Positions 1 through 11,000 of a stretch of 64,000 nucleotides of DNA are shown piece by piece. The stretch comes from Didymella arachidicola (lineage: Eukaryota; Ascomycota; Dothideomycetes; Pleosporales; Didymellaceae). The stretch's first letter is position 1; every line of letters starts with the position of its first letter. Where the stretch lies: positions 1,488,001 to 1,552,000 of the forward strand of contig CM049996.1 in the NCBI GenBank assembly GCA_016630955.3, in the 5' to 3' direction. The notes under the pieces were generated by a model. It did not search any database and was not told the origin of the DNA. It saw only the letters and a list, made by a program, of their open reading frames with translations. The position numbers were made by a program, and so were the translations under genes.

Positions 1-961
1 TTAAGGCCATGGACCCCAAAGGGAAAGTGAACCCCCACCAGCCCATATTGAAAGGGAAAGGACGTGATTTGTAGATCGAAGCAAGAGCAAAGCAAAGCCA
101 AGTCAGACCGAACGCCCACATGATCAGGGCAATGAAGGCTCCAACGACGAAGAAGATATCGCCCGCCACCGGTACGTCGGAGAAGAAGCCAGTCTCTCGA
201 AATACTCGGCGTCCGATGCTGCCAAGGTACGTAATGGAGTAGCCACCCATCCCAAGTGGTCCCAGCGGTAGGAAGGAAGAGACTACGATCTCGCGAGGCG
301 GTAGCTTGTGAAGAGCGAGACGAGTGTAGTACATGACTAGCACTGACATTGCCAGAGGAGTACTCAGTCCCCACATAACATAAGAGGCAATCAGTGTGCC
401 GAGAGCTTTATTCGGATCTGTAAGGTGTTCAGCAACACGAGCGCCGGTTCCTGCTGCAACAATAGACGCGGCAATAGGCAGTAGCTGGACGGCTGTGATG
501 CGGTCCAGATTTTGTCGATTGGTGGCTGAGATCAACAAGATTGTTAAAGAGATTGTCACAGTCACAGAAACGACCGAATCGATCATCCAGCACACCCACG
601 CGAACGTGACGGCCCATGGACCCCAGTAAGGGATGCACAGCGTGCACCAGGCGGATATCAGGGTTGCGAAACCCATGGGTATCGTTCCGAGAAAGAGCGA
701 GTTGGTACTGTCGGCGATCATTACGGTCCATATCTCCGGGTAGACCGTGTATCGCACGACTGAGACGAAGAAAGCGCAGATGAATAATACAGTATTGAGG
801 CCGAGGAAGAAGACCGCGAGCCAATACAGCCAATGCGCCTTGAATGGGATTGCAGCGAACAACAGCGATACGATTCCAGTGCCCATTGTTACACTGAACC
901 ACGAAGGAGAGAAATTCCTGACTATTCTTCGCCAGCCGACCTGCTTAGTGTTAGAAGTCAT
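1..961 (-). CDS. SSU1: Sulfite efflux pump / TDT-family transporter, 3' truncated by window edge
   Basis: Plasma-membrane exporter of the tellurite-resistance/dicarboxylate (TDT) family; fungal Ssu1 members export sulfite. The reverse strand is open without introns from the ATG at 961 to the window edge, giving 320 residues; the family is usually about 380-460 aa, so the C-terminus is missing. Family signatures are visible: FSPSWFSVTMGTGIVS near residue 18, a hydrophobic helix with LGTIPMGFATL around residue 95, and FNMGWWGFTFPLG near the truncated end. Repeated hydrophobic stretches fit about ten membrane helices. The start was chosen because it directly precedes the first conserved motif. 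A malate-type TDT carrier is the main alternative; the LGTIPMGF motif favours the Ssu1 branch. Confidence 0.85.
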   Translation of the reverse strand, partial: MTSNTKQVGWRRIVRNFSPSWFSVTMGTGIVSLLFAAIPFKAHWLYWLAVFFLGLNTVLFICAFFVSVVRYTVYPEIWTVMIADSTNSLFLGTIPMGFATLISAWCTLCIPYWGPWAVTFAWVCWMIDSVVSVTVTISLTILLISATNRQNLDRITAVQLLPIAASIVAAGTGARVAEHLTDPNKALGTLIASYVMWGLSTPLAMSVLVMYYTRLALHKLPPREIVVSSFLPLGPLGMGGYSITYLGSIGRRVFRETGFFSDVPVAGDIFFVVGAFIALIMWAFGLTWLCFALASIYKSRPFPFNMGWWGFTFPLGSMAL

Positions 962-1618
962 GCACAAAGCGTCGAAAGTGCAAATCCTTACGTCATACTT
1001 CGTGAGGTTTGTGTTTGTGATCGTCTTCGTCTGAGTCTCTCCTGGTTGCTTTTCAGGCGATCCAATAAGGTCTTTAAGTCCTTGATGGCCAGGTAGAACA
1101 CATTGCGCTGCTGGTACACTCTGCGCAGGGTTGTCAGACCCAATGCGCTCCAGTTCGTAGTCATCCATGGCCGGGCTTGCAGGAACTTGTCGGTTGACGC
1201 ACGACCAGCGCAAGGATGAAGAGTGAAGTATTCATCGCAGGCTGAAAGTCTCAGGACTAAATGCCGTTGATGCATGCGGAGAAGAGCCCGTCAATTGCCG
1301 TCGCTCAGGACGAAGACCACGTGATGACTGCAGGTTTCATTGGGTGAAGTCGGCAGGCCAGCCTCACATGCCGGCCCCACTCGTCTCACACAGCTCAGCC
1401 TTCAGCCTGCTCGACAAACAAACAAACTTCACTCACCAGCAGCCCTACGTAGACTTTCCATGGACCTCTTACCACACAAGAATCTGTTGCGCAAACGTCC
1501 TACGGACCCAGGGAACAAGGACCCATATCAGCCGCCCAACTTGTACCCTGATCCCCGCACCAATTTCTTCAGACCCTGAAAAGCCCCTGGACCTGGACCT
1601 GGACTCTTATAAAACACC
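962..1618. other. Intergenic, divergent promoter region
   Basis: Separates two divergent genes. The only recognisable item is TATAAAA at about 1607-1613, only six bases before the next ATG, which is too close to act as that gene's TATA box. No credible coding sequence was seen. Confidence 0.5.
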
Positions 1619-2449
1619 ATGACAGGCTTTTTGGACTTGCCTCTCGAACTCAGAAACTATGTGTACGATTTGCTTCTTCATGAGGATCTCAAGCTATCTT
1701 TTCGTGGGGTTATGGTGGTGTCAGAGGCATACGTCAAGCGCGATTTACCATTGAAGTCGTACCGTGGTTTGCTCCTTGTATGTCACCAACTGTATCAGGA
1801 ATTTAAGACGGCGGTCCAGCATTTCGCTGCTTCGAAGCTGCTCAATTATGAGCTGGACATTACGTTTTCCCATGGCCGTCCGTATTTTTCGTTGACATGG
1901 AAGCGCTTCATCGCGCTATCGCCGGTCGTCAACCACCTCCTCATCAATGTGGACTTGCGCATCCAGGAACCGTTAGCCGGTGCATCTGAGCACATGCCGA
2001 ACGACCAAGAGTTAGCACTCCTTATAGAAGATCGGCCCAAGTCCTTCGCGGTGCAGCTCTTCGACTACATAGCCATCCTGCTGAAGTCACTGTTCGACCT
2101 GCTTCTCGCGGGGAATCCAACTGCTTCTATACTCTACACAGAGTCCATGACCCTGAATCTACGCATGCCGACGCGTCTGTTGACTTCAAGAGGATCTCAT
2201 CACAATCCGCACGGGTGCTCTCGCAGGATCCCAGTGGACAAGAGCGAAGCTGCCAAGCTATGGGGGACGATGCGCAGTACACTGCAAGCGACGAGCAAAG
2301 ATTTCCAGGCGTTCGAGGCGAGGAATTGCGAAGAGCTGTTCCCACGGATCCAGATTGGATGCTTGCGATTTGCGACAGAGGATCGCGTTTGGGGTGAGGG
2401 ACACAACTTGATTCTTGCTGAAAGAGACTTCATGTGGCTGCAGTATTAG
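1619..2449 (+). CDS. F-box-like hypothetical protein (276 aa)
   Basis: Single-exon ORF. It opens with FLDLPLELRNYVYDLLL, the F-box-like leader typical of large orphan families in Dothideomycetes, followed about 50 residues later by a leucine/cysteine patch (GLLLVCHQLYQEF) that also recurs in that family. No transmembrane segment or catalytic motif is seen. F-box proteins generally recruit substrates to SCF ubiquitin ligases, but many orphan members have no tested role. The gene near 52.8-53.9 kb has the same architecture (leader plus LLLTCHQI patch), so the window holds two members of this broad family. Function unknown. Confidence 0.7.
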   Translation: MTGFLDLPLELRNYVYDLLLHEDLKLSFRGVMVVSEAYVKRDLPLKSYRGLLLVCHQLYQEFKTAVQHFAASKLLNYELDITFSHGRPYFSLTWKRFIALSPVVNHLLINVDLRIQEPLAGASEHMPNDQELALLIEDRPKSFAVQLFDYIAILLKSLFDLLLAGNPTASILYTESMTLNLRMPTRLLTSRGSHHNPHGCSRRIPVDKSEAAKLWGTMRSTLQATSKDFQAFEARNCEELFPRIQIGCLRFATEDRVWGEGHNLILAERDFMWLQY

Positions 2450-2718
2450 TCCGCATTTCAGCGACACACAATGAACAAAGATGACACACGGCTGACGAGC
2501 ATAGCGCTGATAGCATTTGAGGCGTTTGGAAATTTAGCATAGCATGGCGCAGTAAACATCATGAATTTGTAAGATTACTTAAATATAAGCAACGAGTAGT
2601 ACCTCTCTGAACAGCTATGAACTGACACCTACGCATACACGTGCTGACCGTTCAGATCGCCTCAGCCAGTCGCAGTGTTCTTCTGTCGACCATCCAACGT
2701 GAGGTCCCATGACAGCCT

Positions 2719-3174
2719 CTATGCAGCGCAGACCTCAACTGTCAACCCAGTCTCTCCAAAGTAGGATAAGGTGTGGTTTGGCTCCGGCGCACCATCCCAC
2801 TCAATCGACGGGACTTCCTTGTCCTTGTCACCCGTGACGATGATCTTCAGGCCCCAGAAGTCAAATCCATACGCAGTGCTGAGATCGTAGTAGAGGCTCT
2901 GGCCTTTACTATATGTGTAGCTGAGGTGGAGAGTAGGCTTGGCAGTCCAGAGAGCAGCGGCGGTACGACCGATCTTGATTGCTGTGCCGATGCCTTGGAA
3001 GTACTCCTCTTCAGTCCAGAGAGTATCGGGCTGGACCTTGGTGGTGTTGCCGGTGGTTTGGCCCACAGAGGTGACGAAGATATCGAAGTCGCAGTTGTTG
3101 TGGACGACAATGGAGGGTGCGGCGATGGCGGTGGCTGCAAAAGCAAGGCCGCTAAAGACGGTGGAGAAGCGCAT
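2719..3174 (-). CDS. Bys1 / thaumatin-like secreted protein (151 aa)
   Basis: A longer upstream Met exists in frame (3318), but the Met at 3174 begins a textbook signal peptide (MRFSTVFSGLAFAATAIAAP), so that start was chosen. The mature part starts with IVVHNNCDFDIFVTSVG, the conserved opening of the Bys1 family, first known as a yeast-phase-specific protein of Blastomyces. Only two cysteines are seen in the mature protein, near its two ends, consistent with one disulfide. The protein is probably secreted or wall-associated; its biochemical role is unknown, and related proteins are often treated as small secreted or effector-like proteins. No intron seen. Confidence 0.75.
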   Translation of the reverse strand: MRFSTVFSGLAFAATAIAAPSIVVHNNCDFDIFVTSVGQTTGNTTKVQPDTLWTEEEYFQGIGTAIKIGRTAAALWTAKPTLHLSYTYSKGQSLYYDLSTAYGFDFWGLKIIVTGDKDKEVPSIEWDGAPEPNHTLSYFGETGLTVEVCAA

Positions 3175-4445
3175 GTTTTTCTGGAAATGTGTAGAATAGA
3201 GTTGCTTGCGTTGAAGTAAGGCCCTTTCGAAGTTTGGGAAACTGATGCTGTTTACCTGGAGCAGTGCAGTGATCCTCTTCTTATACTCGGCGAAAGTAAC
3301 TTCCTCGATGCCCTGCACTTGCTAGTCTTCGTAGTATTGCCACATAGCAAAGCCAGATAACCTTGGCATCGCTCTGTGCTCGGGCACCGCCTCATGTAAG
3401 GTGTCGCAGACTTCCAGTCATAAGTCCATGACCATGGTGTCGTTCTGTCCAGCTACGAACTTTACCACCGAGGACGCCAGGACCAACTGTAAAATGCGAT
3501 CATAGCCAAGAGACGGACGAGGCAAGGTTGAGCCGTCACTGTCCGACGCGTCACAGAAAGGCCCGTTATGATGATGTTGTAGTACCAGGGGTCGATGCAG
3601 GTACAAGTTCAGGTACGAGTCGGTGCTCGCGCCCGAGGCAAACACTATTTGAGCAATGGATGAATGGATTGATCTGGACCTGGGAACTTTAGTATGTCAG
3701 ACGCAGAGAACCTAAGCATGTGGATCTCAATGTCAGTAGTTGAATGAGGTCAGGAGACCAGTCAGTGCTGTTGCTAGATCTTATGTACCAATATTGCGGT
3801 GAAAAAGAATGCGTAACCTATGTAGTCGTACGAGTCGTCCTGGAAGAGACCTGTCAACTGTCAAAAAGAGGTGACTGTGTACGGCCCGGTGCAGCATCAA
3901 TGACCACAGGACTGACACGAAGGGGCAAGTCCACCAGCGTGTAGCAGTCGGAGAAAATTGTGTCCAGGACCTCAGGAAGACGTTGCAAAGTTTCAGTGAC
4001 AGGTGGCCTAGAATGCGTGGCCGCCAGCATCGAGCACGCTCTTCAGAAGCGGAGGGAACGTGAGGGTCCCTGTTGTTGGAGTGAGGGATACGTTCGCTGC
4101 ATAGGGATAGTTGGAGGTATGAGCAAGGGTCATTAAAGACCTTGTCATTTAACAAAGCGGTGACCAGACGTGAGCAAGAGTTACACGAAGGCTGCGGCTT
4201 GAAGTCGCGACGCGTTTCGGCTCAGCCAAAGAGGAAGGCAGCTCGGACGAGGGCTGAGCGCTGCAAGAGCGGCGGCTTAAGACGAACGACCTCGGCTCAA
4301 GTTCCCCACGTTCCGCGACGTCAAGCTCTCCTCCGCATGGAACAGCGGAAAAACGCCGCCATGTGAAAGTCGTTATTCCACTCGCCAGAGCCTCCTTCTC
4401 CGCAACCTCTACTACTGTCCAGTAAATTCCCTCCTCGCTGCTATC
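3175..4445. other. Intergenic, 1.27 kb
   Basis: Upstream of both the Bys1 gene and the thiolase gene. Only short open frames with unnatural composition were found. The last 100 bases before 4446 are pyrimidine-rich, as in fungal 5' leaders. Confidence 0.45.
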
Positions 4446-5801
4446 ATGTCATCATCTGCTCTCCGCACATCCATGAGAATGGCCTCACGGCCGCAGCAGC
4501 GCCTGGCTACCATACAGAGACAATTCAGCGCCTCGGCACAACAGAAGAAGGAAGTCAGAGATGCATACATCATAAGCGCCAGTCGAACACCAACCGCAGT
4601 GGTACGACCGACCTGATCACATTAACGTGAACGTCTGCTGACCGTACAACAGTTCAACGGCAACTTCACTACTGTCTCAGCCACGCAACTCGGTGCCACA
4701 GCGATCAAGTCAGCACTAGAGAAATCGAAAGTCCCAGTATCCTCCATCGATGCCGTATACATGGGCAACGTACTGTCAGCAGGCGTTGGACAAGCGCCTG
4801 CCAGACAAGCCGCCATCTTCGCCGGCCTGCCTACCAGCGTTGAGGCTACCACCATCAACAAGGTCTGCGCCTCAGGGCTGAAGGCTGTCAACATCGCTGC
4901 CTCGACCATCGAATTGGGCCAGGCTGAGGCACAGGTGGCTGGTGGCATGGAGAACATGACCCGTGTACCATACTACCTCAACCGCGCCAGTCAACAGCCG
5001 GCTTTCGGTCACCAGAAGTTGCAGGACGGTTTGATCGCCGACGGTCTGTGGGACGTATACAACCAGATCCATATGGGCAACTGCGCAGAGAAGACGGCGA
5101 AAGATCACAATATCTCGCGCAAAGAGCAAGACGACTACGCCATCCTGACATACAAGCGCGCCCAGCAGGCGTACAAGGATGGCTTGTTCAAGGACGAGAT
5201 TGTGCCTGTGACCGTCAAGTCAAAGAAGGGCGACGTTGTCATCTCAGAAGATGAGCAGTACAACAAGCTCAAGCTGGAGAAGGTATCTACACTGAAGCCG
5301 GCTTTCTCAAAGGAAGCAGATGCCTCGGTCACCGCGGCGAACAGCTCGCCCCTTAGTGACGGCGCGTCCGCCCTCGTTTTGGGAAGCAAGGAGATCGCGC
5401 AGCAGTACGGCAAGGACAGCCGTGTGCTCGCCAAAATCGTCACTTACTGCGATGCCTCGGTCGACCCTATCGATTTCCCCATCGCTCCTGCGTCCGTAGT
5501 TGAGAAGCTCTTGAAGCAATCCGGGCTGAGCAAGGAGGACATTTCAATCTGGGAGTTCAATGAGGCGTTTGCTGCTGTTATCAAGGCGAACGCTAAGATC
5601 CTTGGTCTGAAGGAGGATAATGTCAACCCTAGGGGTGGTGCCATTGCGTTAGGTCACGCCCTGGGTAGCTCTGGCAGCAGGATATTGGTTACACTACTGC
5701 ATCAGTTGGAGGTGGGGCAGTATGGGGCTGCAGCGATCTGCAACGGTGGCGGTGCGTCGAGTGGTATCATTGTCCAGAGGGTCAGCCCGGATCAGCTATA
5801 G
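4446..5801 (+). CDS. ERG10: Acetyl-CoA C-acetyltransferase (thiolase II), mitochondrial type
   Basis: Condenses two acetyl-CoA to acetoacetyl-CoA, or runs in reverse in isoleucine/ketone degradation. Two exons, 4446..4601 and 4653..5801, separated by a 51-nt intron; 434 aa. The junction restores the thiolase motif ASRTPTAVFNGNF. Catalytic residues are visible: Cys124 in NKVCASGLKA, His387 in ALGHALGSSG and Cys415 in ICNGGGAS, plus NEAFA. The first ~38 residues are rich in Arg, Ser and Ala with almost no acidic residues, a likely mitochondrial presequence, so this matches the mitochondrial paralogue (ACAT1/Erg10A-like) and not the cytosolic ergosterol enzyme. Length is slightly above the bacterial enzyme because of the leader. 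Confidence 0.93.
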
Positions 5802-6199
5802 ATACGTGATTGGGCTCTGTAAAACGGGCAAAATAAAATATATACCCAATCAAAGACACTTAAGCAGCGCAGCGTTTCCAATTCAACTGAACGTGTCATC
5901 ATGAGATGCATTGGGGTCTCTTTCCGATGTTAAAGTACGAATGTAGCCCGATGCCTTCGAGGCACTGGTGCAGCATCATCATGGTGGCGATCACGCTGCT
6001 CGAGTCGTTGAAGGGGGTATAATGCAATTCATCCATTCATGAATCCATGAAATTTGTTTTAGCAGTCCTGAACGACCATCGCTGTGGGCTTAAGCAAAGC
6101 TACACAACGCAGAACATCCTTTTCCATGCACGCCAGTCCATAAGCTTGAAAGATTCGACCAGACGTCCCAGGCACCATACAACGCCCTGAGCGCTACAT
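5802..6199. other. Convergent 3' intergenic region
   Basis: Lies between the tail-to-tail thiolase and eL15 genes. AAAATAAAATATA at about 5829-5841 is a plausible polyadenylation signal region for the thiolase. Nothing else recognised. Confidence 0.4.
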
Positions 6200-7049
6200 T
6201 TACCTGTAGCGCCAGAGGGAGAGGGTGTTGTGCCTCTTCCAGGTCTTCCTGCGACCAGCGGTGGTGTTGTTGTACTTGTGACCACGGCCGAGACCACGGC
6301 TCTTCTTGCCGGTGGCGGTAAGACCACGAGACTCACGGTGCTTGTGGACGGGGTTCGCGATCCAGTTGATGCGGGCATCGCGGCGGATGGCCTTGTGCTG
6401 GGGGTCGACTAGGATGACCTCGTAGTACTTGTAGGTCGAGTCCTGGTTGATCCAGTAGGAGTTGAGAACGCGGAGGTTGGCGCAGCGGCGACCGACACGC
6501 TCCTCAGCGGTGGACTTGAGGGAGCGCTGGTACTTGAGCTGGTTGATACCCTGGTTGGTGGGCTTTCCTGTTCATGTATTAGTATCATGTGTGCGAAAAC
6601 CGTTCGTCGCTCGAAGCATACCGTAGGTGGCGCCCCTAAGAGTTTACTGTTAGCGCTGTTGTGACATTACCCTCGTGATGTGTACGTACTTAGGAGCGGG
6701 CCTCTTGCGGCCACCACGGCGGACGCGGACGCGGTAGATAACGTAGCCCTGCTTGGCCTTGTACCCGAGACGGCGGGCCTTGTCGGGGCGCGAGGGACGG
6801 CTGGCGCGGTGGATGACCTTCAGTTGGCGAAGCTATCGATGCACTCTCAGCTAATGTTCAACGAGTACACCAATCGAGACTCGATGTCTCAGTAAAAGGG
6901 TTTTTCATACCTCCCAGCACTGTCGCAACGTTAGCAGGGTCCTCAAAACACTCTTAATCGTGTGTACATACGCGAACGCGCATCAAGAAGCGCATCATGT
7001 CCGACTGCTTCTTCTTCTGAAGTTCCTCGACATACTTAAGGGCACCCAT
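6200..7049 (-). CDS. RPL15: 60S ribosomal protein eL15
   Basis: Structural protein of the large ribosomal subunit. Five coding exons on the reverse strand: 7049..6972, 6919..6911, 6832..6690, 6635..6622 and 6567..6200, giving 203 aa, matching the usual ~204 aa. Conserved stretches include KKKQSDMMRFLMRVR, DKARRLGYKAKQGYVIYRVR, NSYWINQDSTYKYYEVIL and the basic C-terminus ending LSLWRYR. Exon 2 is a nine-base microexon (TGC TGG GAG, Cys-Trp-Glu) and exon 4 only 14 bases; both are needed to rebuild the invariant RVRCWE and PKGATYGKP segments, and all junctions keep phase. Introns are 52, 78, 54 and 54 nt. A further intron probably ends at the A of the start codon. Confidence 0.95.
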
Positions 7050-7141
7050 CTGCGCGGCTGTCAGTACTGCGTGTGCGGTGATTTCGATCGTTTCGTGCGA
7101 TGCTCGTTCGATTGATCGATTCGTTCGTGCGGGACACTCAC
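7050..7141 (-). other. Probable 5'-UTR intron of RPL15
   Basis: On the reverse strand a GTGAGT donor at 7141 and a CAG acceptor directly abutting the ATG bound a 92-nt segment that contains a perfect TACTGAC branch site about 10 nt before the acceptor. Leader introns are common in fungal ribosomal-protein genes. No transcript evidence is available here. Confidence 0.65.
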
Positions 7142-9515
7142 TTTGTCTGGTCCTGGTGTTAGTACTAGGGTCGTTGACTGGAGGTTGACGAAGGTGCAAA
7201 ATCGAAGAGTTCCAACGCAATTTCGACCTCGCTTAGCAGGTGGGCGGAAGGCGCTAACGAGCACTCTTGGCAAGAGCGGTCCACTTTATGGACAAAGCTG
7301 CTCGCGCTAGAGATGCCACCCGCCAACACCAACATCGGCCTCAGCTATGCGCATACAAGAACTTGCCATTATACTACCGCCGTTGCAGTGCCTGTCAGGC
7401 TTGTCAGAAGACTTCTGAAATCATGCAAGTATGAGTAATGTTCTCGGACCAATTCCACACAGGTCCTCAAGGCCAGCATCGGCATACATATTAGCAGCAA
7501 CCTGTCGACTAGCGGCACGCTTCTCCGCTGTCCTATGGCTGTGTAGGACCGTGGCATGGAGCATATAAACACATGCTTTCTTCATTAACGCCTTTCTACA
7601 CCCGTCATCCATCGTGCCTTATGTAAAACAAACCTATCGTGATCGCGATCAGTATCTGCTCACGGCGCTTACTGGTTGAAAGACCGAATGTCTTACTGGC
7701 CAAGAATTCTTTCTGAGGGCTCCATACTGGAGGTTTCGATACTCAAGATCTTGCCAGAATTTCAGACACAAGCTTGATGCGTGCCCCAGCTGGCGACCGC
7801 TCGCTAGGTGTTTCTGCCTCTTGCGTCGTAAATGATGCGGATATCGCCATAGGCAAAGCATACATCTTCACAACTGTCGTTCTGTTGTCTAATCCGGGGT
7901 CGTTCGTATCGCTCCATGAGCCTCCCACATCCAAAAGCGCTACAGCCAAATTTCTGCAATAAGAGGCGACCTTGTAGAGTGTCTTAGGAGCTTCGCGTGC
8001 CCGTGGCGATGGATGTTTCGGCTGGCTTATTCTCTGCTCGATCTTATCAACGCGTCTCGTCCTTCTTATGTGTCCCAGGATAGAAGTCAAATCTTCACAT
8101 GTCCCTCTATCATCGGGAGTAGCGTTAAAGCGATTGCAATCTGTTTGCATGTTTTCAAATACGTTTTTCGCCGTATCGACTTCCTTGTTCGTCATTCACG
8201 TGTTGAAATAGACATCGAATGCGAACATGCTTCTTTGCATGTAAAAGTTGCAAATACCCCAGAGAACGTGCATATTACTTCGACGCACCCGTATATCGCT
8301 TCTATGTTCCGGAACTTGGGTGCTCAAGTTCCACAAGAAAATGAGAAACGATTCTTGCCAAAGGATTTATTCGCGTCCATGGGCTGCCACCATGTGGCAA
8401 TATTTTTGTCGGCGACAGAATATCTGTAAATGTTTCAAAAAGCTGAGATTACGATCAATATGAATTCATCATTCGAAAGCAGTGGGAGCGATCTGGATGT
8501 CTGCCTGCGAGTGGTTTTCCAACCGCGATACGGCTGCTTCCTTGTTCGCGAGAACCAGGAATGACTGCATTTACACTCCTTTATGCCAACCGCAGATTCG
8601 AAGTGTTTGCTCACTCTCTAAGACTTCCATTTCTGTGAAGCTACGGAGTATCAGCGCGATGCCGAGAAGACAAAGCTTTCTACATTAAGTCAATTATGTC
8701 TGCTCTAGAGAGACGCCAATAACAACAGTAGCCTTCTCGTCGCGAAATTAGAAGGCAATAGTATCCTACTAATATTCCTATCTGCATGCCTCTAAAGCAA
8801 TACGCTGGTCAGACCATGCCTTTAAGCAGAGAAAGCCAGCCACACATGGCTTTTCTAAACGTCTCATCGCTCTCCTACGACAATCGATATTAGCATCTGC
8901 GTGTGACCGCAAAGACTACAGCGCCGAACTGGGCACGCCACCAAAACCGAGCAATAGCCATGTCTGTTGCGGCAATACATATTACATAAAACGTATGTGT
9001 ATGTGTGTACCAAGAGGTCCGGACCACGTCGTCATGACTGCCTCTTTTACAATTTTTGATTCCGCACAAGCACGGGTTTGGCTTCTTTTGACCTTTTTAT
9101 CATATACTCGGCGTTGGCGCATCAGACACCCCTGCTCTCGTCGTAACAGATGACTGCGTCGGTGCTTTCCCGTAATGATAATAAGAGCTCTGATGATGCA
9201 GATGTCTCATCGTTTGCATGACCGAAATAGGAACGGAGCTCGATCGTACTTGAGTGTGGTTCGAAGGTCTGAGAAAGCTGGACTTCTTGCACCATGCCTT
9301 CCCACGATCCATACTTGCCGATGTCCTGGAGGTATCTCTCTTGTGCACGCTTTTACCTTATTCATGAGAGCAACGAAAATCTAGCGCAACTCGTCTTATG
9401 CCTCGCATAGTGAGGCAAGATGAGTCGCTTTCGGAAGAACTTGAGTGCGTGACTACGAGAGGTGATTTAAACGGCATCATGCCAAATCCCTCTTTCGTGG
9501 CGATGCTTCCATGCT
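7142..9515. other. Gene-poor stretch, 2.4 kb
   Basis: Holds the eL15 promoter and one uncertain reverse-strand ORF (7743..8195, listed separately). Elsewhere open frames are short, overlap on both strands and lack family motifs. The 3' end of the HIS5 gene borders it. No terminal repeats or transposon motifs were recognised. Confidence 0.4.
7743..8195 (-). CDS. Uncharacterised ORF (150 aa), doubtful
   Basis: An intact reverse-strand frame whose product has a protein-like composition: a charged amphipathic N-terminal half with EDLTSILGHIRRTRR around residue 35, followed by KTLYKVASYCRNLAVALLD. It resembles in style the helical N-terminal segments of fungal STAND/HeLo-type proteins, but no diagnostic motif is present and no following exon could be joined convincingly. 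A 138-aa frame on the opposite strand overlaps part of it. It could be a remnant exon or chance. Function unknown. Confidence 0.28.
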   Translation of the reverse strand: MTNKEVDTAKNVFENMQTDCNRFNATPDDRGTCEDLTSILGHIRRTRRVDKIEQRISQPKHPSPRAREAPKTLYKVASYCRNLAVALLDVGGSWSDTNDPGLDNRTTVVKMYALPMAISASFTTQEAETPSERSPAGARIKLVSEILARS

Positions 9516-10907
9516 CTATGCAACGACGGCACTGGCCTCCTTCTCCTTTTCCTCTTCTGCGTTACCGCCCGAGCTGATCTCCTTCCCGTACACGCCCTCC
9601 AGCACCGTCCTAATCTCCTGCAAGAACCTTGTACACTCCTCCTCTGTGCCGATTGTAATCCTCAAGCAACCTTCACACCCGTACTCTTTCCCTCTGAACC
9701 TCACTACTACGCCCCTCTCTTCTGCTAAACCCTCGTACACCGCCAGTGCGACTTCATTGCTGGGCTTTCCGTTTGGCTTGTTTAGCATCTGGTACAGCAG
9801 GAAGTTGCTTTCGGTCCCGCCGTGCAGCTCGCCAATCCCTGGAATCTTCGGCAACTCCTCGATCAACCTCTCCCTCTGCTTGACGATCAAATCTTTATTT
9901 CTTGTCATAACTTCGAGGTGCTTCGGGCTCAGCGCAGCTTGTGCGAGCTGTGATGTGGGGTTCGAGATGTTGTAGGGTGCCTTCATGCTATTGAGGATCC
10001 GCGCAACTGCCGGATCTGCGAAGGCTGCGCCCAGCCTGATGCCAGCAAGACCAAAGGCTTTCGAGAGTGTCTGCATGACAACCAAGTTTGGCCATTCAGC
10101 AACCCATTCTGCCATCGACGCACCCTCGGGCGCAAAGTCGATGTATGCCTCGTCTAGGACAACCACACCATTCCAGTTGGTCCCCAATATAGCTTGTACG
10201 TCCTCCTTCTTGAGTAGCTTCCCCGTAGGGTTGCCGGGCGAGCAGAGGTATGCAAGCTTGATGCTAGGGTTGGAAGCCAGGGCGTTCTGGATGGCAGGGA
10301 CATCGAGGTCGAAGCTGGGGAGCTGTAGTGGGACTTTGACGAGCGAGACGTCATTGACTTGCGCCGAGACGCTGTACATGCCGTATGTGGGTGGGCAAGT
10401 TAGAATCTTATCCTTGCCGGGGGCGCAGAAGGCGCGGATGAGCGCGTCAATAGCTTCGTCAGAGCCTACACCGACGAACAGGTGCTCAGGGCTGATGTTC
10501 TTCGACGTGTGGGTGTGGGTGTTGCGCAAATTGCAGAGCAGCTGCTTGAGGTCTGCTTGGTGGCTGTGTACATGTTCAGCACGAGATCGAGAACAGCGGT
10601 AGGTCTGCGTACGGGTCTGGGTAACGGTTGAGACCAAACAGGTCTACGTCAATCGACGCCGATACATCTGACGTGCCATTGAGCTTTCCCTCTCCGTTAA
10701 ACGCAAGGCCGGGCCCATATGCGTTCTCGTTGGCGTCGAGGAGGATGTTCGTGCCGTCGTCCTTGTAGTCACTGGTATTGTAAGCAGTTGGTCTACCCAT
10801 CCATGCAAGGTCTTCACCTACTCGCGCGCGCATCGGTACGGCTCCAATGCAAGGATGTTGGGTCGTGCGCATGTCTGCAGATCGAATGCTGCGTTCTTAG
10901 GAGCCAT
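9516..10907 (-). CDS. HIS5: Histidinol-phosphate aminotransferase
   Basis: PLP enzyme that converts imidazole-acetol phosphate plus glutamate to histidinol phosphate, in cytosolic histidine biosynthesis. Three exons on the reverse strand, 10907..10822, 10771..10613 and 10563..9516, with introns of 50 and 49 nt; 430 aa. Junctions restore RCARDDYKDDGTNI and RYPDPHQADLKQ, both typical of the eukaryotic enzyme. The PLP lysine is Lys250 in TLSKAFGLAGIRLG; LLDANENAYGPG and VGVGSDEAIDAL are the substrate/cofactor-binding segments. The C-terminus has an extra Glu/Lys/Ala-rich tail. Two Gcn4/CpcA-type sites lie about 95-130 bases upstream. Confidence 0.95.
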
Positions 10908-11000
10908 CGTGAATGACGTTGGAGCGCAGATGCGTTATGATGTTGACGAGGGGAGTTGTTGACTTTTTTAGTGAGTACCGCGGGGCTGCGGCGATGTCGG

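Noticed and set aside
1607..1613. TATAAAA as a TATA box for the F-box-like gene at 1619
   Set aside because: It lies about six bases before the ATG, leaving no room for a transcription start.
3175..3318. Upstream in-frame Met extending the Bys1 protein by 48 residues
   Set aside because: The extension would bury a clear signal peptide.
8013..8570. Forward ORF of 138 aa with an in-frame continuation after a stop
   Set aside because: Some stretches look natural, but it overlaps a better reverse frame and has no family motif or splice logic.
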